From: Chlorobiota bacterium
Lineage (GTDB): Bacteria; Bacteroidota; Bacteroidia; Bacteroidales; JAADJA01
Assembly (NCBI GenBank): GCA_013151015.1
Contig: JAADJA010000015.1
Span: forward strand, 1 to 32,240
DNA length: 32,240 bases
Direction: 5' to 3'
Part shown: positions 24,890 through 32,240 of the stretch, piece by piece
Layout of the letters: each line of letters opens with the position of its first letter
Position numbering within the stretch: position 1 is the first letter of the stretch
Program-made: the position numbers and the translations under genes
The notes under the pieces: generated by a model
Database searches by the model: none
Seen by the model: only the letters and a program-made list of their open reading frames with translations
What the model was told of the DNA's origin: nothing

Positions 24890-25127
24890 TTTTGGGTTGA
24901 TGAAGGCTTGTGGGCTTGCAACCTGAAAACTTGGTGCATTGTTCCAATATTCGTTGGTGAAAACACCAACGAAGGGCAGAGTGAAAACACCAATGAAGGG
25001 CAGGGCAACGGTTGTTTCAAAACCTTTTGGGTTGAAGCTTGCATGTGTGCAGGCAACCCGGAAGCTTGAAATTGTATGCAATAGATGCAAATGTTCCTTT
25101 GTAGGTGACAACATCAACAAAGAGCAG
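24890..25127. repeat. Composite repeat region with paired hairpins
   Basis: This fills most of the 422-nt gene-free stretch 24816-25237. There are two diverged copies of a module. Hairpin a: TTTTGGGTTG / CAACCTGAAA at 24890-24928, and TTTTGGGTTG / CAACCCGGAA at 25025-25063, both with 19-nt loops. Hairpin b: TTCGTTGGTG-AAAA-CACCAACGAA at 24950-24973, and TTTGTAGGTG / CATCAACAAA at about 25099-25122. A 24-nt unit is tandemly doubled at 24957-24980 and 24981-25004, with a diverged third copy at 25104-25127 (20 of 24 identical). No credible gene is present. Confidence 0.65.
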
Positions 25128-25177
25128 TCCCCATAAGTTCGTAATGACAGAAATGTAGTGTTTGCATTACGATAAAT

Positions 25178-25211
25178 AAAAAGGCCAACCTCAAATAGAG
25201 GTTGGCCTTTT
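25178..25211 (-). terminator. Terminator downstream of the first Asp-box gene
   Basis: Stem GGCCAACCTC (25183-25192) / GAGGTTGGCC (25198-25207), perfect 10 bp with a 5-nt loop. It is flanked by A5 and T4, giving a U-run on either strand. It lies 27 nt past the stop of the gene ending at 25238. Confidence 0.85.
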
Positions 25212-25237
25212 CATAAAAATAGAATACGATTGTTGGG

Positions 25238-27076
25238 TTATTCAACAATCATTTTCTTTGTGATTTTTGTTTCGCCCGAAATTACGGTATAGAAATAAAC
25301 ACCGGAATCAAGGTTTTGGGCATCAATGGTCAATTGTTGTTTTCCGGCGGGATATTCCCTTTTGGGAACCTGGGAAACCAATTGCCCCATTATATTATGG
25401 ACCTCAATGCTCAGGGTAGTTGCCTCGGTGAGGTTCACATAAACAGTGGATGTTCCATTGAACGGGTTTGGGTAATTTTGTGAAACATTGCTTGTATTGA
25501 TTGCATCCTTTGTTTCTTCAACCCCCACAATATCCGATTTCAGTACTTTTACCACCCTGATATGGTTCTCGGTAGCTGCGGTAGTGGCAACCCCCGGAAC
25601 ATCGTCGGCCTGGTAACTGTAATAAATGTTGTCGTCCGTATTGGCTGCAACGGAAGGGAACACACATTCATCAAAAATATAAATCAAATCGCCGTTCATA
25701 TCATGGAAAGTCCCCCAGGTTGTTCCATTGTCGGGGGAAGTACGCGCCCAGATATGCCTGTATGTAGAAGCCCCATTATCAAAACCCTCCGTTACGGAAG
25801 AATAGAAAACATAAAGTTTGTTCATGTCGTCAATGGTGATTTGTGGCTGGCTTGAAAGACCTGTATTGTAGGCTGCGTCATTGATGCCATCCCATAAGAT
25901 ATCCAATTCGCCGTTTCCATCAACGTCCTGTGACCAACCAATCAGGTTCACGTCCTCTTCCAGTTCGGAATCGGGGTCTCCATATGGGTCCAGGGCGTGT
26001 AAGCCACTGGAGAATGTGGGCATGTCTTCGTTCCAGTATCCTATTCCGTCAACTGCGGGATAATAGGATTGAGCACCTGTATCATCGGCAATTGCACGGG
26101 TAATCCCAAATACGACATGTACTTTGCCGTTGTTGTCAAATGCAAGGTGATGTGAGCCATCGGCGCAATAGAATGTATCGGCAGGAAACCCTCCCAAAGG
26201 ATAAGGACACTCCCAGATTACTGTTTTGTCCCAACTGTCACCGTTATCATCCGATTTCATCAAAACAAGGTCTGTCCAGCTATCGCCTGCCAGAAAAGCT
26301 ATCATACCATTTTTTGGTTCAGCAAACTCATAAATATCGCCACCCCAATTTGTATATTGATCAGGGCCCAATTCATCAAAGAAATGGTTTTCGATTTCCC
26401 AGCTTTCGCCCCCATCGGAAGAACGGGAATACAGAAGTGCGTTGTCCTGTCCATTGTAACTTACATAAGTAACCGAAAGGAAGTGGATAAACTCATGGTT
26501 ATCCCCGGAAGTAATCCCCCTTGGCCATGAAATATCCGCCGCACTGGAAGGGCCTGCCTGGATAGCAATTTGCCATTCGCCAACACCTTTTTCTTGCCTG
26601 ATACCGTACAAAAGGCCATCGGTCATGTGATGGCAAACGAAAAGCTCGCCGTTTTCCCCGTAAGCAGTATAAGCCGGCCACCCTGTTTTTGTGTTCTCAA
26701 TTTGTGCCGTTGGCCATTCGCCCCAGGCATTTCCATCGAAATAATTATAGCCCGTGCCCCGGTCATTCCCACCTGGATTGCCTTCGGGGCCAAATGTCCA
26801 AGTTCCGCCCATGGTTCCATCACCGTACAAATACAAGCGGTTTTGGCATGATACGTTTGATTGCAGGTCGTACCAGGTATTGCCGATTTTGTCTTCCTCA
26901 AAAAGATTGGCGCTTTTTGTACCGGGCACAACTGCGTTATGGTCTCCCACATCTTTAATGGCTTTCGTCTTTTTTATCTGGATATTGCGAATTGAAGCAG
27001 GGGCATAAACCCTTTTTTGAGCCATTCCACTAAAGACAAAACCAATGGCCAAAACAAACAGTACTAATTTTTTCAT
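25238..27076 (-). CDS. Secreted Asp-box (BNR/sialidase-fold-like) protein with T9SS tail, paralogue A
   Basis: 612 residues. Signal peptide 1-20 (ends SGMAQ). The body is a probable beta-propeller with three Asp-box motifs: SSDGGESW (219-226), SDDNGDSW (275-282) and SPDNGTTW (447-454). The C-terminal T9SS type A domain begins near 532 (SQNYPNPFN) and ends SGVYFYTVISGETKITKKM. Asp-boxes mark sialidase-fold propellers, but no sialidase catalytic Arg triad is obvious, so hydrolase activity is not claimed. It is the last and most diverged of three tandem paralogues. A TAACTTTG box (minus, 27117-27124) lies about 40 nt upstream, so it may be transcribed separately. Confidence 0.85.
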   Translation of the reverse strand: MKKLVLFVLAIGFVFSGMAQKRVYAPASIRNIQIKKTKAIKDVGDHNAVVPGTKSANLFEEDKIGNTWYDLQSNVSCQNRLYLYGDGTMGGTWTFGPEGNPGGNDRGTGYNYFDGNAWGEWPTAQIENTKTGWPAYTAYGENGELFVCHHMTDGLLYGIRQEKGVGEWQIAIQAGPSSAADISWPRGITSGDNHEFIHFLSVTYVSYNGQDNALLYSRSSDGGESWEIENHFFDELGPDQYTNWGGDIYEFAEPKNGMIAFLAGDSWTDLVLMKSDDNGDSWDKTVIWECPYPLGGFPADTFYCADGSHHLAFDNNGKVHVVFGITRAIADDTGAQSYYPAVDGIGYWNEDMPTFSSGLHALDPYGDPDSELEEDVNLIGWSQDVDGNGELDILWDGINDAAYNTGLSSQPQITIDDMNKLYVFYSSVTEGFDNGASTYRHIWARTSPDNGTTWGTFHDMNGDLIYIFDECVFPSVAANTDDNIYYSYQADDVPGVATTAATENHIRVVKVLKSDIVGVEETKDAINTSNVSQNYPNPFNGTSTVYVNLTEATTLSIEVHNIMGQLVSQVPKREYPAGKQQLTIDAQNLDSGVYFYTVISGETKITKKMIVE

Positions 27077-27116
27077 AAAATTTATAGATTTAATTAAACA
27101 ATTGAAATTCTTTTGG

Positions 27117-27124
27117 CAAAGTTA
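27117..27124 (-). promoter_or_regulatory. Candidate -7 box for paralogue A
   Basis: TAACTTTG on the minus strand matches TAnnTTTG, about 40 nt before the ATG at 27076. No clear -33 TTTG is present. The surrounding TTTGGCAAAG is shared with the equivalent site of paralogue C. Confidence 0.4.
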
Positions 27125-27180
27125 TAAGAATTCCTTAAAATATAAGATTTTTGTTAACAGAGTTCTTCCAATTCAATAAT

Positions 27181-27261
27181 GGTCACCCTGAGCTTGTCAA
27201 GGTCATGTTGAGCCTGTCAAGGTCATGTTGAGCCTGTCAAAGGTCATGTTGAGCCTGTCGA
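27181..27261. repeat. Four tandem 20-bp repeats
   Basis: Units at 27181-27200, 27201-27220, 27221-27240 and, after one extra A, 27242-27261. The core is GGTCATGTTGAGCCTGTCAA; the first unit reads GGTCACCCTGAGCTTGTCAA and the last ends GTCGA. The sequence resembles a GTTGAGCCTGTCGAAACA-type dispersed repeat I recall from many bacterial genomes. It lies between paralogues A and B. Confidence 0.85.
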
Positions 27262-27315
27262 AACACGGCCATTTTTTTTATCAGATATCTATAAGCTTAT
27301 CTGATTGAAACCCCT

Positions 27316-29178
27316 TTAATCAACAATCATTTTCCTACTTGTTTTTTGATCCCCGGCTTTAATTGTATAGAAATAAACCCCCGGAGAAAGTTTGTCAGCA
27401 TCTAAACTGAAATTGTAGGGGCCTTGGTTTACGGTCCCGGCATCAATCTCCCGGACTTTTTGTCCCATGAAATTCGTTATCTCCAGGCTTAATGTGGATC
27501 TTTTGGCCAGGTCAACCCGGATAAGCGTTGTTTCCGAAAACGGGTTCGGGAAGTTTTGTGATACCTCCATAAGGTTTTCAGTTAGCATATCCTCAATACC
27601 AACATAGGTTGGGTCGATTGGAATATTCACATACGTCATTGTATTGTCATGGTATCCATGATCTTCGTCCAAGGCAGTCCCGACTTCACTATCAAGTTGA
27701 TAAAGCAAGTGCAGGCTTTCGTCCGTACTGCCTGCCAAAACGGGATAAATGCACTCGTCAAAAATATGGACAAGGTCGCCATCCAAATCATAGAAATAAC
27801 CCCAGGTAGGCCCGCTGTCAGGCGAACGGCGTGTCCAGATGTGCTTGAAATTTACCGTACCGTTATCAAAACCTTCCGTGGTCCCTGCCCAGACCACAAA
27901 TATTTGGTTGTCGTTCCCGATGGTAATATTTGGCATGGTCTGCAATCCTATGGTACGATAATATTGTATTTCATCCAATAAAGAATAATCACCGCTGTTG
28001 TCAAGGTCTTGTCCCCAACCAATGAGGTTTACGTCCGGTGTCAATACCTCATCCCAGACACTAAGGGCATGATGGGGGTTGTCATCGGTAAACTCTGGCA
28101 TGTCTTCGTTCCAATAAACAATTCCTTCTGCATAGGGATAGAGGAAGTAATTGTTTCCAACTTCTTCGTGCAAAACCCTGCACAGCCCAGAAACCGTATG
28201 GACTTTCCCATTGTTGTCGATGGCTACGTCAGCCGATCCGTCAGGGGCCCAAAGGGTATCGGAAAAAACGGTTACGTCCCAATCGTAGAAAGGGTAAGGG
28301 TGTTCCCAAACCATGATTTTTTGCCAGGTGTCCCCTTCATCTTCCGATTTCATGATAAACCAATCGCTTGTCCAGGTATTGGAAACCACGAAAGCGATTA
28401 CGCCTGCACGTGGTTCGGCCCAGGTATAGTCATCTGCGGTGATGCCCGAATAATAATCGCTGCCTGTCCCGTCCAGTATTGTATTTTCAATTTCCCATGA
28501 TTCGCCGCCATCCGTGGAACGGGAATACAACAAAGCATTGGTTTGTCCTTCATATTCCCCGTTGGTGATACAGATATTCTGGATTGTCTGGTGGTCGGTT
28601 CCCGAGGTGACCATCCTTGCCCAGGATATCATTACACCGGGTCCTTCAAAAAGGCTTTCGGTCCAATCACCCGTTCCTTTTACCTCCCGTGAGTTGAACA
28701 AAAGCTTTCCTGCCGAAAAATCATGCGCAACCACGATTTCCCCGTTTTCACCAAAGGCCGCATAGGAGGGCCATCCGGCACGGACCGATTCAATGGGGCC
28801 GATTCCTTCCCCCCAAGCAGCACCATCAAAATAGTTGTACCCGGTTCCCCGGTCGGGAAATGCGGGTGCATTTTCAACGCCCCTTGTCCAGACCCCGCCC
28901 ACGGTGCCATCTTCGAAAAGCCATAAACGGTTTCCGAGCGAGGCATTGGTCTGGAGGTCGTATTGCGTAATGCCAATTTGGGATTCGTCAATGGCAACGG
29001 ATTTGACATAATCTGAATTGTGAACCTCGTTTGTGAATTTGGCTTGTGCCTGTTGTGCAGGCCGGTATTGCATTTTTATTGCTACCTCCCGAAGGTTTTT
29101 TGGGGTGGGAATGTGCTTTTGAGCGTATCCGCTAAAAGCAAGGATGGCCGATAAGGAAAAGAGTAAAAGTTTTTTCAT
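27316..29178 (-). CDS. Secreted Asp-box (BNR/sialidase-fold-like) protein with T9SS tail, paralogue B
   Basis: 620 residues. Signal peptide 1-20 (ends SGYAQ). Asp-boxes STDGGESW (221-228), SEDEGDTW (278-285) and SPDSGPTW (452-459). A T9SS type A domain runs from about 540 (SQNFPNPFS) to the end (GVYFYTIKAGDQKTSRKM). It shares long conserved stretches with paralogue C that A lacks, such as the segment around GLQTMPNI and TALDxDH, so B and C are the closer pair. Export across the outer membrane and cell-surface attachment are expected from the tail. Ligand or substrate is unknown. A TACATTTG box (minus, 29229-29236) is 50 nt upstream. Confidence 0.85.
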   Translation of the reverse strand: MKKLLLFSLSAILAFSGYAQKHIPTPKNLREVAIKMQYRPAQQAQAKFTNEVHNSDYVKSVAIDESQIGITQYDLQTNASLGNRLWLFEDGTVGGVWTRGVENAPAFPDRGTGYNYFDGAAWGEGIGPIESVRAGWPSYAAFGENGEIVVAHDFSAGKLLFNSREVKGTGDWTESLFEGPGVMISWARMVTSGTDHQTIQNICITNGEYEGQTNALLYSRSTDGGESWEIENTILDGTGSDYYSGITADDYTWAEPRAGVIAFVVSNTWTSDWFIMKSEDEGDTWQKIMVWEHPYPFYDWDVTVFSDTLWAPDGSADVAIDNNGKVHTVSGLCRVLHEEVGNNYFLYPYAEGIVYWNEDMPEFTDDNPHHALSVWDEVLTPDVNLIGWGQDLDNSGDYSLLDEIQYYRTIGLQTMPNITIGNDNQIFVVWAGTTEGFDNGTVNFKHIWTRRSPDSGPTWGYFYDLDGDLVHIFDECIYPVLAGSTDESLHLLYQLDSEVGTALDEDHGYHDNTMTYVNIPIDPTYVGIEDMLTENLMEVSQNFPNPFSETTLIRVDLAKRSTLSLEITNFMGQKVREIDAGTVNQGPYNFSLDADKLSPGVYFYTIKAGDQKTSRKMIVD

Positions 29179-29228
29179 GTTAAGTTTTTTAAAAGTTCAA
29201 CTAATATATTTTGAAAAGTATGGAAACG

Positions 29229-29236
29229 CAAATGTA
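29229..29236 (-). promoter_or_regulatory. Candidate -7 box for paralogue B
   Basis: TACATTTG on the minus strand is an exact TAnnTTTG match, 50 nt before the ATG at 29178. It sits directly after the terminator of paralogue C, which supports independent transcription. No -33 TTTG is seen. Confidence 0.4.
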
Positions 29237-29240
29237 AAAA

Positions 29241-29274
29241 AAAATCCTGCATATTCTATGACATGCAGGATTTT
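29241..29274 (-). terminator. Terminator downstream of paralogue C
   Basis: Perfect 12-bp stem AAAATCCTGCAT (29241-29252) / ATGCAGGATTTT (29263-29274) with a 10-nt loop. On the minus strand the stem runs into a long U-run (plus-strand A-run at 29236-29244). It is about 20 nt past the stop at 29294. Confidence 0.85.
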
Positions 29275-29293
29275 AAACATAATTAATTGGTGA

Positions 29294-31171
29294 TTACTCA
29301 ACAATCATTTTCTTCGTTACTGTACTTTCACCAGCTTTCACAGTGTAAAAATATACACCGGAAGTAAGGTTGGAAGCATTAATGGTAATTGAGTGCATTC
29401 CTGTATTAACATCACCTTCATTTATCTCATATACAACTTGTCCTGTCAAACTTGTAACCTGTAAGCTTAAATTGGCTTTTTGTTCCAGTTTGACTTTCAC
29501 AACAGAAGTCGTGTTGAAAGGATTGGGGTAGTTTTGCGAAACATCAACACTGGAAATAAGCTCCGCATTTTCGTTCACGCCCACATACAGGTCATCGATA
29601 AGCGATGTGTAATAGGTCATCTTGTTTTCAACTACCGGATGGTCGCTGTCAAGTGCCGTGCCCGGATCGTTGTCCAGTTGATAAAGCACGTGTATGCTTC
29701 CATCGGTACTGCCAGCTATGGTTGGGTAAACACATTCATCGAAGATATGGATCAAGTCCGAGTTAAGGTCGTAAAAATAACCCCATGTTGTCCCATTGTC
29801 AGGCGACCTTCTTGTCCAGACATGTTTGAAGTTGCTTGTGCCATTGTCAAATGTTTCGGTGGTACTTGCCCAAACAATGAATATCTGGCCTTCGGAACAA
29901 GCAATATTCGGCATGGTCTGCAAACCAATCGTACGATAGGTATATGCGTCCAATTCCATTAAATATTGTCCATCCCCGTCAACGTCTTGTCCCCAGCCTA
30001 CAAGGTTTACATCCTCGGCAATTACGCCGTCCCATGCGTTAAGGGCATTTGTTTGGTCTCCATCGGGATCTTCCAATGGCCCCATTGATTCGTTCCAATA
30101 AACGATACCTTCGGCATATGGCCAATAGTTGTAGCTTGTCCCTGGTTCGGTATGTGCAATCCTTGTAAGGCCTGAAACGGTGTGCACCATCCCGTTGGCA
30201 TCAATGGCCACATCTGCTGCACCATCAACGGTCCACATGGAGTCAACGAGTGTTGCGTCCCAGTCCCAGAAAGGGAAAGGGTGTTCCCAAACCATGAGTT
30301 TTTCCCATGTTTCCCCATTGTCCATCGACTTCATAACGAACCAGTCAGTGTACCAGGGAGAGGAAACCACAAATGCGACTGTACTGCCCCTTGACTCGGC
30401 AAAGGTGTAACGGTCGGCACTGATTTCGCTATAATAATCACTTCCAGTTCCTTCCAATTGTTCAAATTCAATGTCCCAGCTTTGGCCACCATCTGATGAA
30501 CGGCTGTAAAGCAAAGCATCGGTCATTCCCAGGTATTCTTTGTTCATCACATGGATGATGTGCACAAAATTGTTGTCAGGGCCTGAAGTTGTAACACGTG
30601 GCCAATAGATGTCTTTTGAATCATCCGGGCCAGGATAGTAAACCTCTGTCCAGTCACCCTCACCCTTTGTTTCACGGGTGTTGATCAAAAGGCCGCCATC
30701 GGTATAAATACTTTGATTTGAAAGGTGGGAAACGATGATTTCACCGTTTTCCCCGAGCGGGGCATAAGATGGCCAACCCGTTCTGTCAGTCTCAATACGC
30801 TCGGTTGCCATAGGCCCCCAGTCTTCTCCGTTAAAATAGTTGTAGCCAGTGCCGCGTTCGCCCCAAGCATCTTCCCAAGAACCTGTCCAAACACCTCCTA
30901 CGGTACCATCGTTGAACATGGTTATCCTGTTCCCGAGGGAAGAGTTTGATTGCAGGTCATATGTCGTAGTCCCAATTTGTGCCTCGGCTTTTGCTGAGGG
31001 GATTGCGGTCCCATGGGGTTCAAACATTCCGAGGTCGCTAACGGGCGGTAGGTATTCTGCCTTCAGCATGATATGCTTCTGCGCTTCGGTTACTGTTGGT
31101 TTTTTCTGTGAAAATCCAGTCACGCATAGTGAAAGGATTAAACTTAAAAGTACTAATTTTCTCATGTTCAT
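29294..31171 (-). CDS. Secreted Asp-box (BNR/sialidase-fold-like) protein with T9SS tail, paralogue C
   Basis: 625 residues. Signal peptide 1-22 (ends VTGFSQ). Asp-boxes SSDGGQSW (225-232), SMDNGETW (282-289) and SPDNGTTW (456-463). A T9SS type A domain runs from about 545 (SQNYPNPFN) to the end (GVYFYTVKAGESTVTKKM). Several acidic DxDxDG-like loops (DPDGDQ near 368, DVDGDGQY near 396) could bind calcium. The ATG at 31171 gives MNMRK; the internal ATG two codons later is equally likely as start. A TATCTTTG box (minus, 31236-31243) lies 65 nt upstream. The gene has its own terminator, so the three paralogues look like separate units rather than one operon. Confidence 0.85.
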   Translation of the reverse strand: MNMRKLVLLSLILSLCVTGFSQKKPTVTEAQKHIMLKAEYLPPVSDLGMFEPHGTAIPSAKAEAQIGTTTYDLQSNSSLGNRITMFNDGTVGGVWTGSWEDAWGERGTGYNYFNGEDWGPMATERIETDRTGWPSYAPLGENGEIIVSHLSNQSIYTDGGLLINTRETKGEGDWTEVYYPGPDDSKDIYWPRVTTSGPDNNFVHIIHVMNKEYLGMTDALLYSRSSDGGQSWDIEFEQLEGTGSDYYSEISADRYTFAESRGSTVAFVVSSPWYTDWFVMKSMDNGETWEKLMVWEHPFPFWDWDATLVDSMWTVDGAADVAIDANGMVHTVSGLTRIAHTEPGTSYNYWPYAEGIVYWNESMGPLEDPDGDQTNALNAWDGVIAEDVNLVGWGQDVDGDGQYLMELDAYTYRTIGLQTMPNIACSEGQIFIVWASTTETFDNGTSNFKHVWTRRSPDNGTTWGYFYDLNSDLIHIFDECVYPTIAGSTDGSIHVLYQLDNDPGTALDSDHPVVENKMTYYTSLIDDLYVGVNENAELISSVDVSQNYPNPFNTTSVVKVKLEQKANLSLQVTSLTGQVVYEINEGDVNTGMHSITINASNLTSGVYFYTVKAGESTVTKKMIVE

Positions 31172-31235
31172 TTTTTTTTTAGTTAGACATAAAATTAATT
31201 GAATTAAAGACCTTTTCCGCTAAGAAAGAATTTGG

Positions 31236-31243
31236 CAAAGATA
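31236..31243 (-). promoter_or_regulatory. Candidate -7 box for paralogue C
   Basis: TATCTTTG on the minus strand matches TAnnTTTG, 65 nt before the ATG at 31171. The context TTTGGCAAAG resembles that at 27113-27121 before paralogue A. Confidence 0.4.
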
Positions 31244-31323
31244 AGAATAATTCTAAATAGTACCATTTGTTTTTTTGGGCTTATGATAAATGCAATAGCA
31301 TTTTAATCAATGGAAAACCTGAA

Positions 31324-32046
31324 TCATTGCCCAATCAGCTTTTTCATTTCCAACAAATTGATGATTGTTGACAGGATTTCCTTTTCGCTAAGTGACTTTC
31401 GGTTTAGGACAATATCAAAAATGGAATTACCCGTCTCGTAACCCATAAAAGTATCAATAAGGTATTTCCTCTCCATATCAATTTCATTAATGTATGCCAT
31501 GGCATCTTTCTTTGTCATTTTATGGTTTTTGGCAATTCGCTCCACTCTCCATTCCTTTGGGGCCACAAGTTTAATGTGAAGCGATCTTGCGTTATCGCTG
31601 GCGAATGCCACGCCACCCCTTCCCACAATGATAATATGTCCCGTTTTTGCAATTGCCCGGATAACATCCACAATTGTCTTTCTGATTTTTTTATCGCTTT
31701 TATAATAGCGTGTTGCCATTGCGCTTACTATTTCGTCCATCATCGTTTTTGCTTTTGATCGAAAAACGTATTCGATTTTTGAAGGGCTAAGTTCAAGGAC
31801 TTTAGACGATTCTTCCAAAATACTTTTGTTGATCCATTTCCATTTCATCTCCTTAATTGGACCCTTGGTGCGTTTGCTAAGCTCTCTTGCCAGCTTTTTA
31901 GCAATGTCATTTGCCATGCAGCCAAATTCCCTCGAAATGGAAATGTAAGGCCCTGTTTCGACCAACTTCATTTTTTCCTGAAGGAGGATTTGATTAAAAT
32001 ATTTTTCAAAAAGATTTTCCGGGTGCTTCAATTTGTAGCTTGTCAT
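31324..32046 (-). CDS. Cytidylate kinase-like family protein
   Basis: 240 residues resembling the cytidylate-kinase-like family: ISISREFGCMANDIAKKLA near the N-terminus (about 36-54), HIIIVGRGGVAFASDNARSLHIKLVAP in the middle, and the lid-like WRVERIAKNHKMTKKDA with a later DMERKYLIDTFMG. Nucleotide phosphotransfer is the family inference, but the loop where related proteins have Gly-rich SREYGSGG reads SREFGCMA, so ATP binding by a standard P-loop is not assured. It is distinct from housekeeping Cmk. A strong promoter lies at 32085-32115 and the gene appears monocistronic. Confidence 0.75.
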   Translation of the reverse strand: MTSYKLKHPENLFEKYFNQILLQEKMKLVETGPYISISREFGCMANDIAKKLARELSKRTKGPIKEMKWKWINKSILEESSKVLELSPSKIEYVFRSKAKTMMDEIVSAMATRYYKSDKKIRKTIVDVIRAIAKTGHIIIVGRGGVAFASDNARSLHIKLVAPKEWRVERIAKNHKMTKKDAMAYINEIDMERKYLIDTFMGYETGNSIFDIVLNRKSLSEKEILSTIINLLEMKKLIGQ

Positions 32047-32084
32047 AGCGTTTTCCTTTCCTGGGTTAAAATTCAGATCGTTTC

Positions 32085-32115
32085 CAAATATATGAAATAT
32101 CAGCCCTGATTCAAA
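32085..32115 (-). promoter_or_regulatory. Promoter of the cytidylate kinase-like gene
   Basis: On the minus strand, TTTG (32115-32112), a 19-nt spacer and TATATTTG (32092-32085): both boxes and the spacing fit the Bacteroidota consensus. The ATG follows about 40 nt later. Confidence 0.7.
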
Positions 32116-32186
32116 ATTTATTGGATACGGATTTTGAAAAAGTTTAATTTAGCGGTCAAAGGCAATCCCGATTAAATATAGAATTT

Positions 32187-32240
32187 ATGTTGTTAAAACC
32201 GCATTTTAGGCCAACAAAGAAGTATTATTTCACCGACACT
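32187..32240 (+). CDS. Possible start of a gene leaving the window
   Basis: An ATG at 32187 opens 18 codons (MLLKPHFRPTKKYYFTDT) to the window edge without a stop. A weak promoter candidate, TTG (32121-32123) and TAATTTAG (32145-32152) with a 21-nt spacer, lies upstream, and the gene would be divergent from the kinase-like gene. Too short to identify; it may be chance. Confidence 0.35.
   Translation, partial: MLLKPHFRPTKKYYFTDT

Noticed and set aside
24826-25136. Short open frames in the region upstream of corA
   Set aside because: Their peptide repeats come from the 24-nt DNA repeat and hairpin module; no start signal or domain is evident.
27181-27261. CRISPR array
   Set aside because: Units are directly abutting with no unique spacers, and no cas gene is present.
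27280-27305. Dyad ATCAGATA/TATCTGAT as terminator of paralogue B
   Set aside because: The adjacent T8 run precedes it on the plus strand, so the minus-strand transcript would have A, not U, after the stem.
25238-31171. Calling the Asp-box proteins sialidases
   Set aside because: Asp-boxes occur in many propellers, and the catalytic arginine triad and nucleophile tyrosine could not be located with confidence.

Overview
The window looks like chromosomal DNA of a free-living Bacteroidota (Bacteroidales/Marinilabiliales-like; genus not assignable). The support is: type IX secretion (T9SS) C-terminal tails on four large secreted proteins, a fused MurF-alanine racemase, promoters of the TTTG/TAnnTTTG type, few strong Shine-Dalgarno sites, and an RNase H with an N-terminal viroplasmin-like domain. 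No rRNA, tRNA, CRISPR array, transposase or phage gene is visible.

Layout. 1-2.5 kb (minus): a multi-PAS sensor that appears frameshifted and runs off the left edge, then an RluB-type pseudouridine synthase. 2.6-7.9 kb (plus): a two-gene operon of tiny secreted proteins with its own promoter and terminator, an RNase H, a 1089-residue T9SS-exported multidomain protein, and a third tiny protein closed by a terminator. 7.9-10.9 kb: comF (minus) and rnr (plus). 10.9-13.0 kb: a membrane protein with a very basic N-terminus, divergent from an exosortase-family transpeptidase. 13.0-19.0 kb (minus): probable cluster pepA-pdxA-murF/alr-GT2. 19.2-23.1 kb (plus): asnS, a frameshifted rpoN and a PAP2-like membrane protein. 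23.1-24.8 kb (minus): outer-membrane barrel protein and corA. 25.2-31.2 kb (minus): three tandem paralogous secreted Asp-box proteins with T9SS tails. 31.3-32.05 kb (minus): a cytidylate-kinase-like protein. A possible plus-strand gene starts at 32187 and leaves the window.

Most interesting system. The exosortase at 12356-12955 has the family's Cys/Arg/His residues (C108, R149, H168). Three paralogous proteins of 72-75 residues (2738, 2978, 7599) consist almost entirely of a signal peptide, about 27 Gly/Pro-rich residues, and a C-terminal sorting-signal-like tail (PVGGGAP[IV]GGGL, a short hydrophobic stretch, YGxK[KR]). They carry no cargo domain. I infer that they are substrates of this exosortase; the sequence does not prove it.

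The intergenic DNA is also unusual. There are degenerate 7-nt-period repeats at four places, an 18-bp block shared upstream of rnr and pdxA, a hairpin element found right after two unrelated stop codons with pair-preserving base changes, and two further repeat clusters. Two reading frames (rpoN and the PAS protein) are each broken by what looks like a one-base indel, which may be assembly error or real decay.
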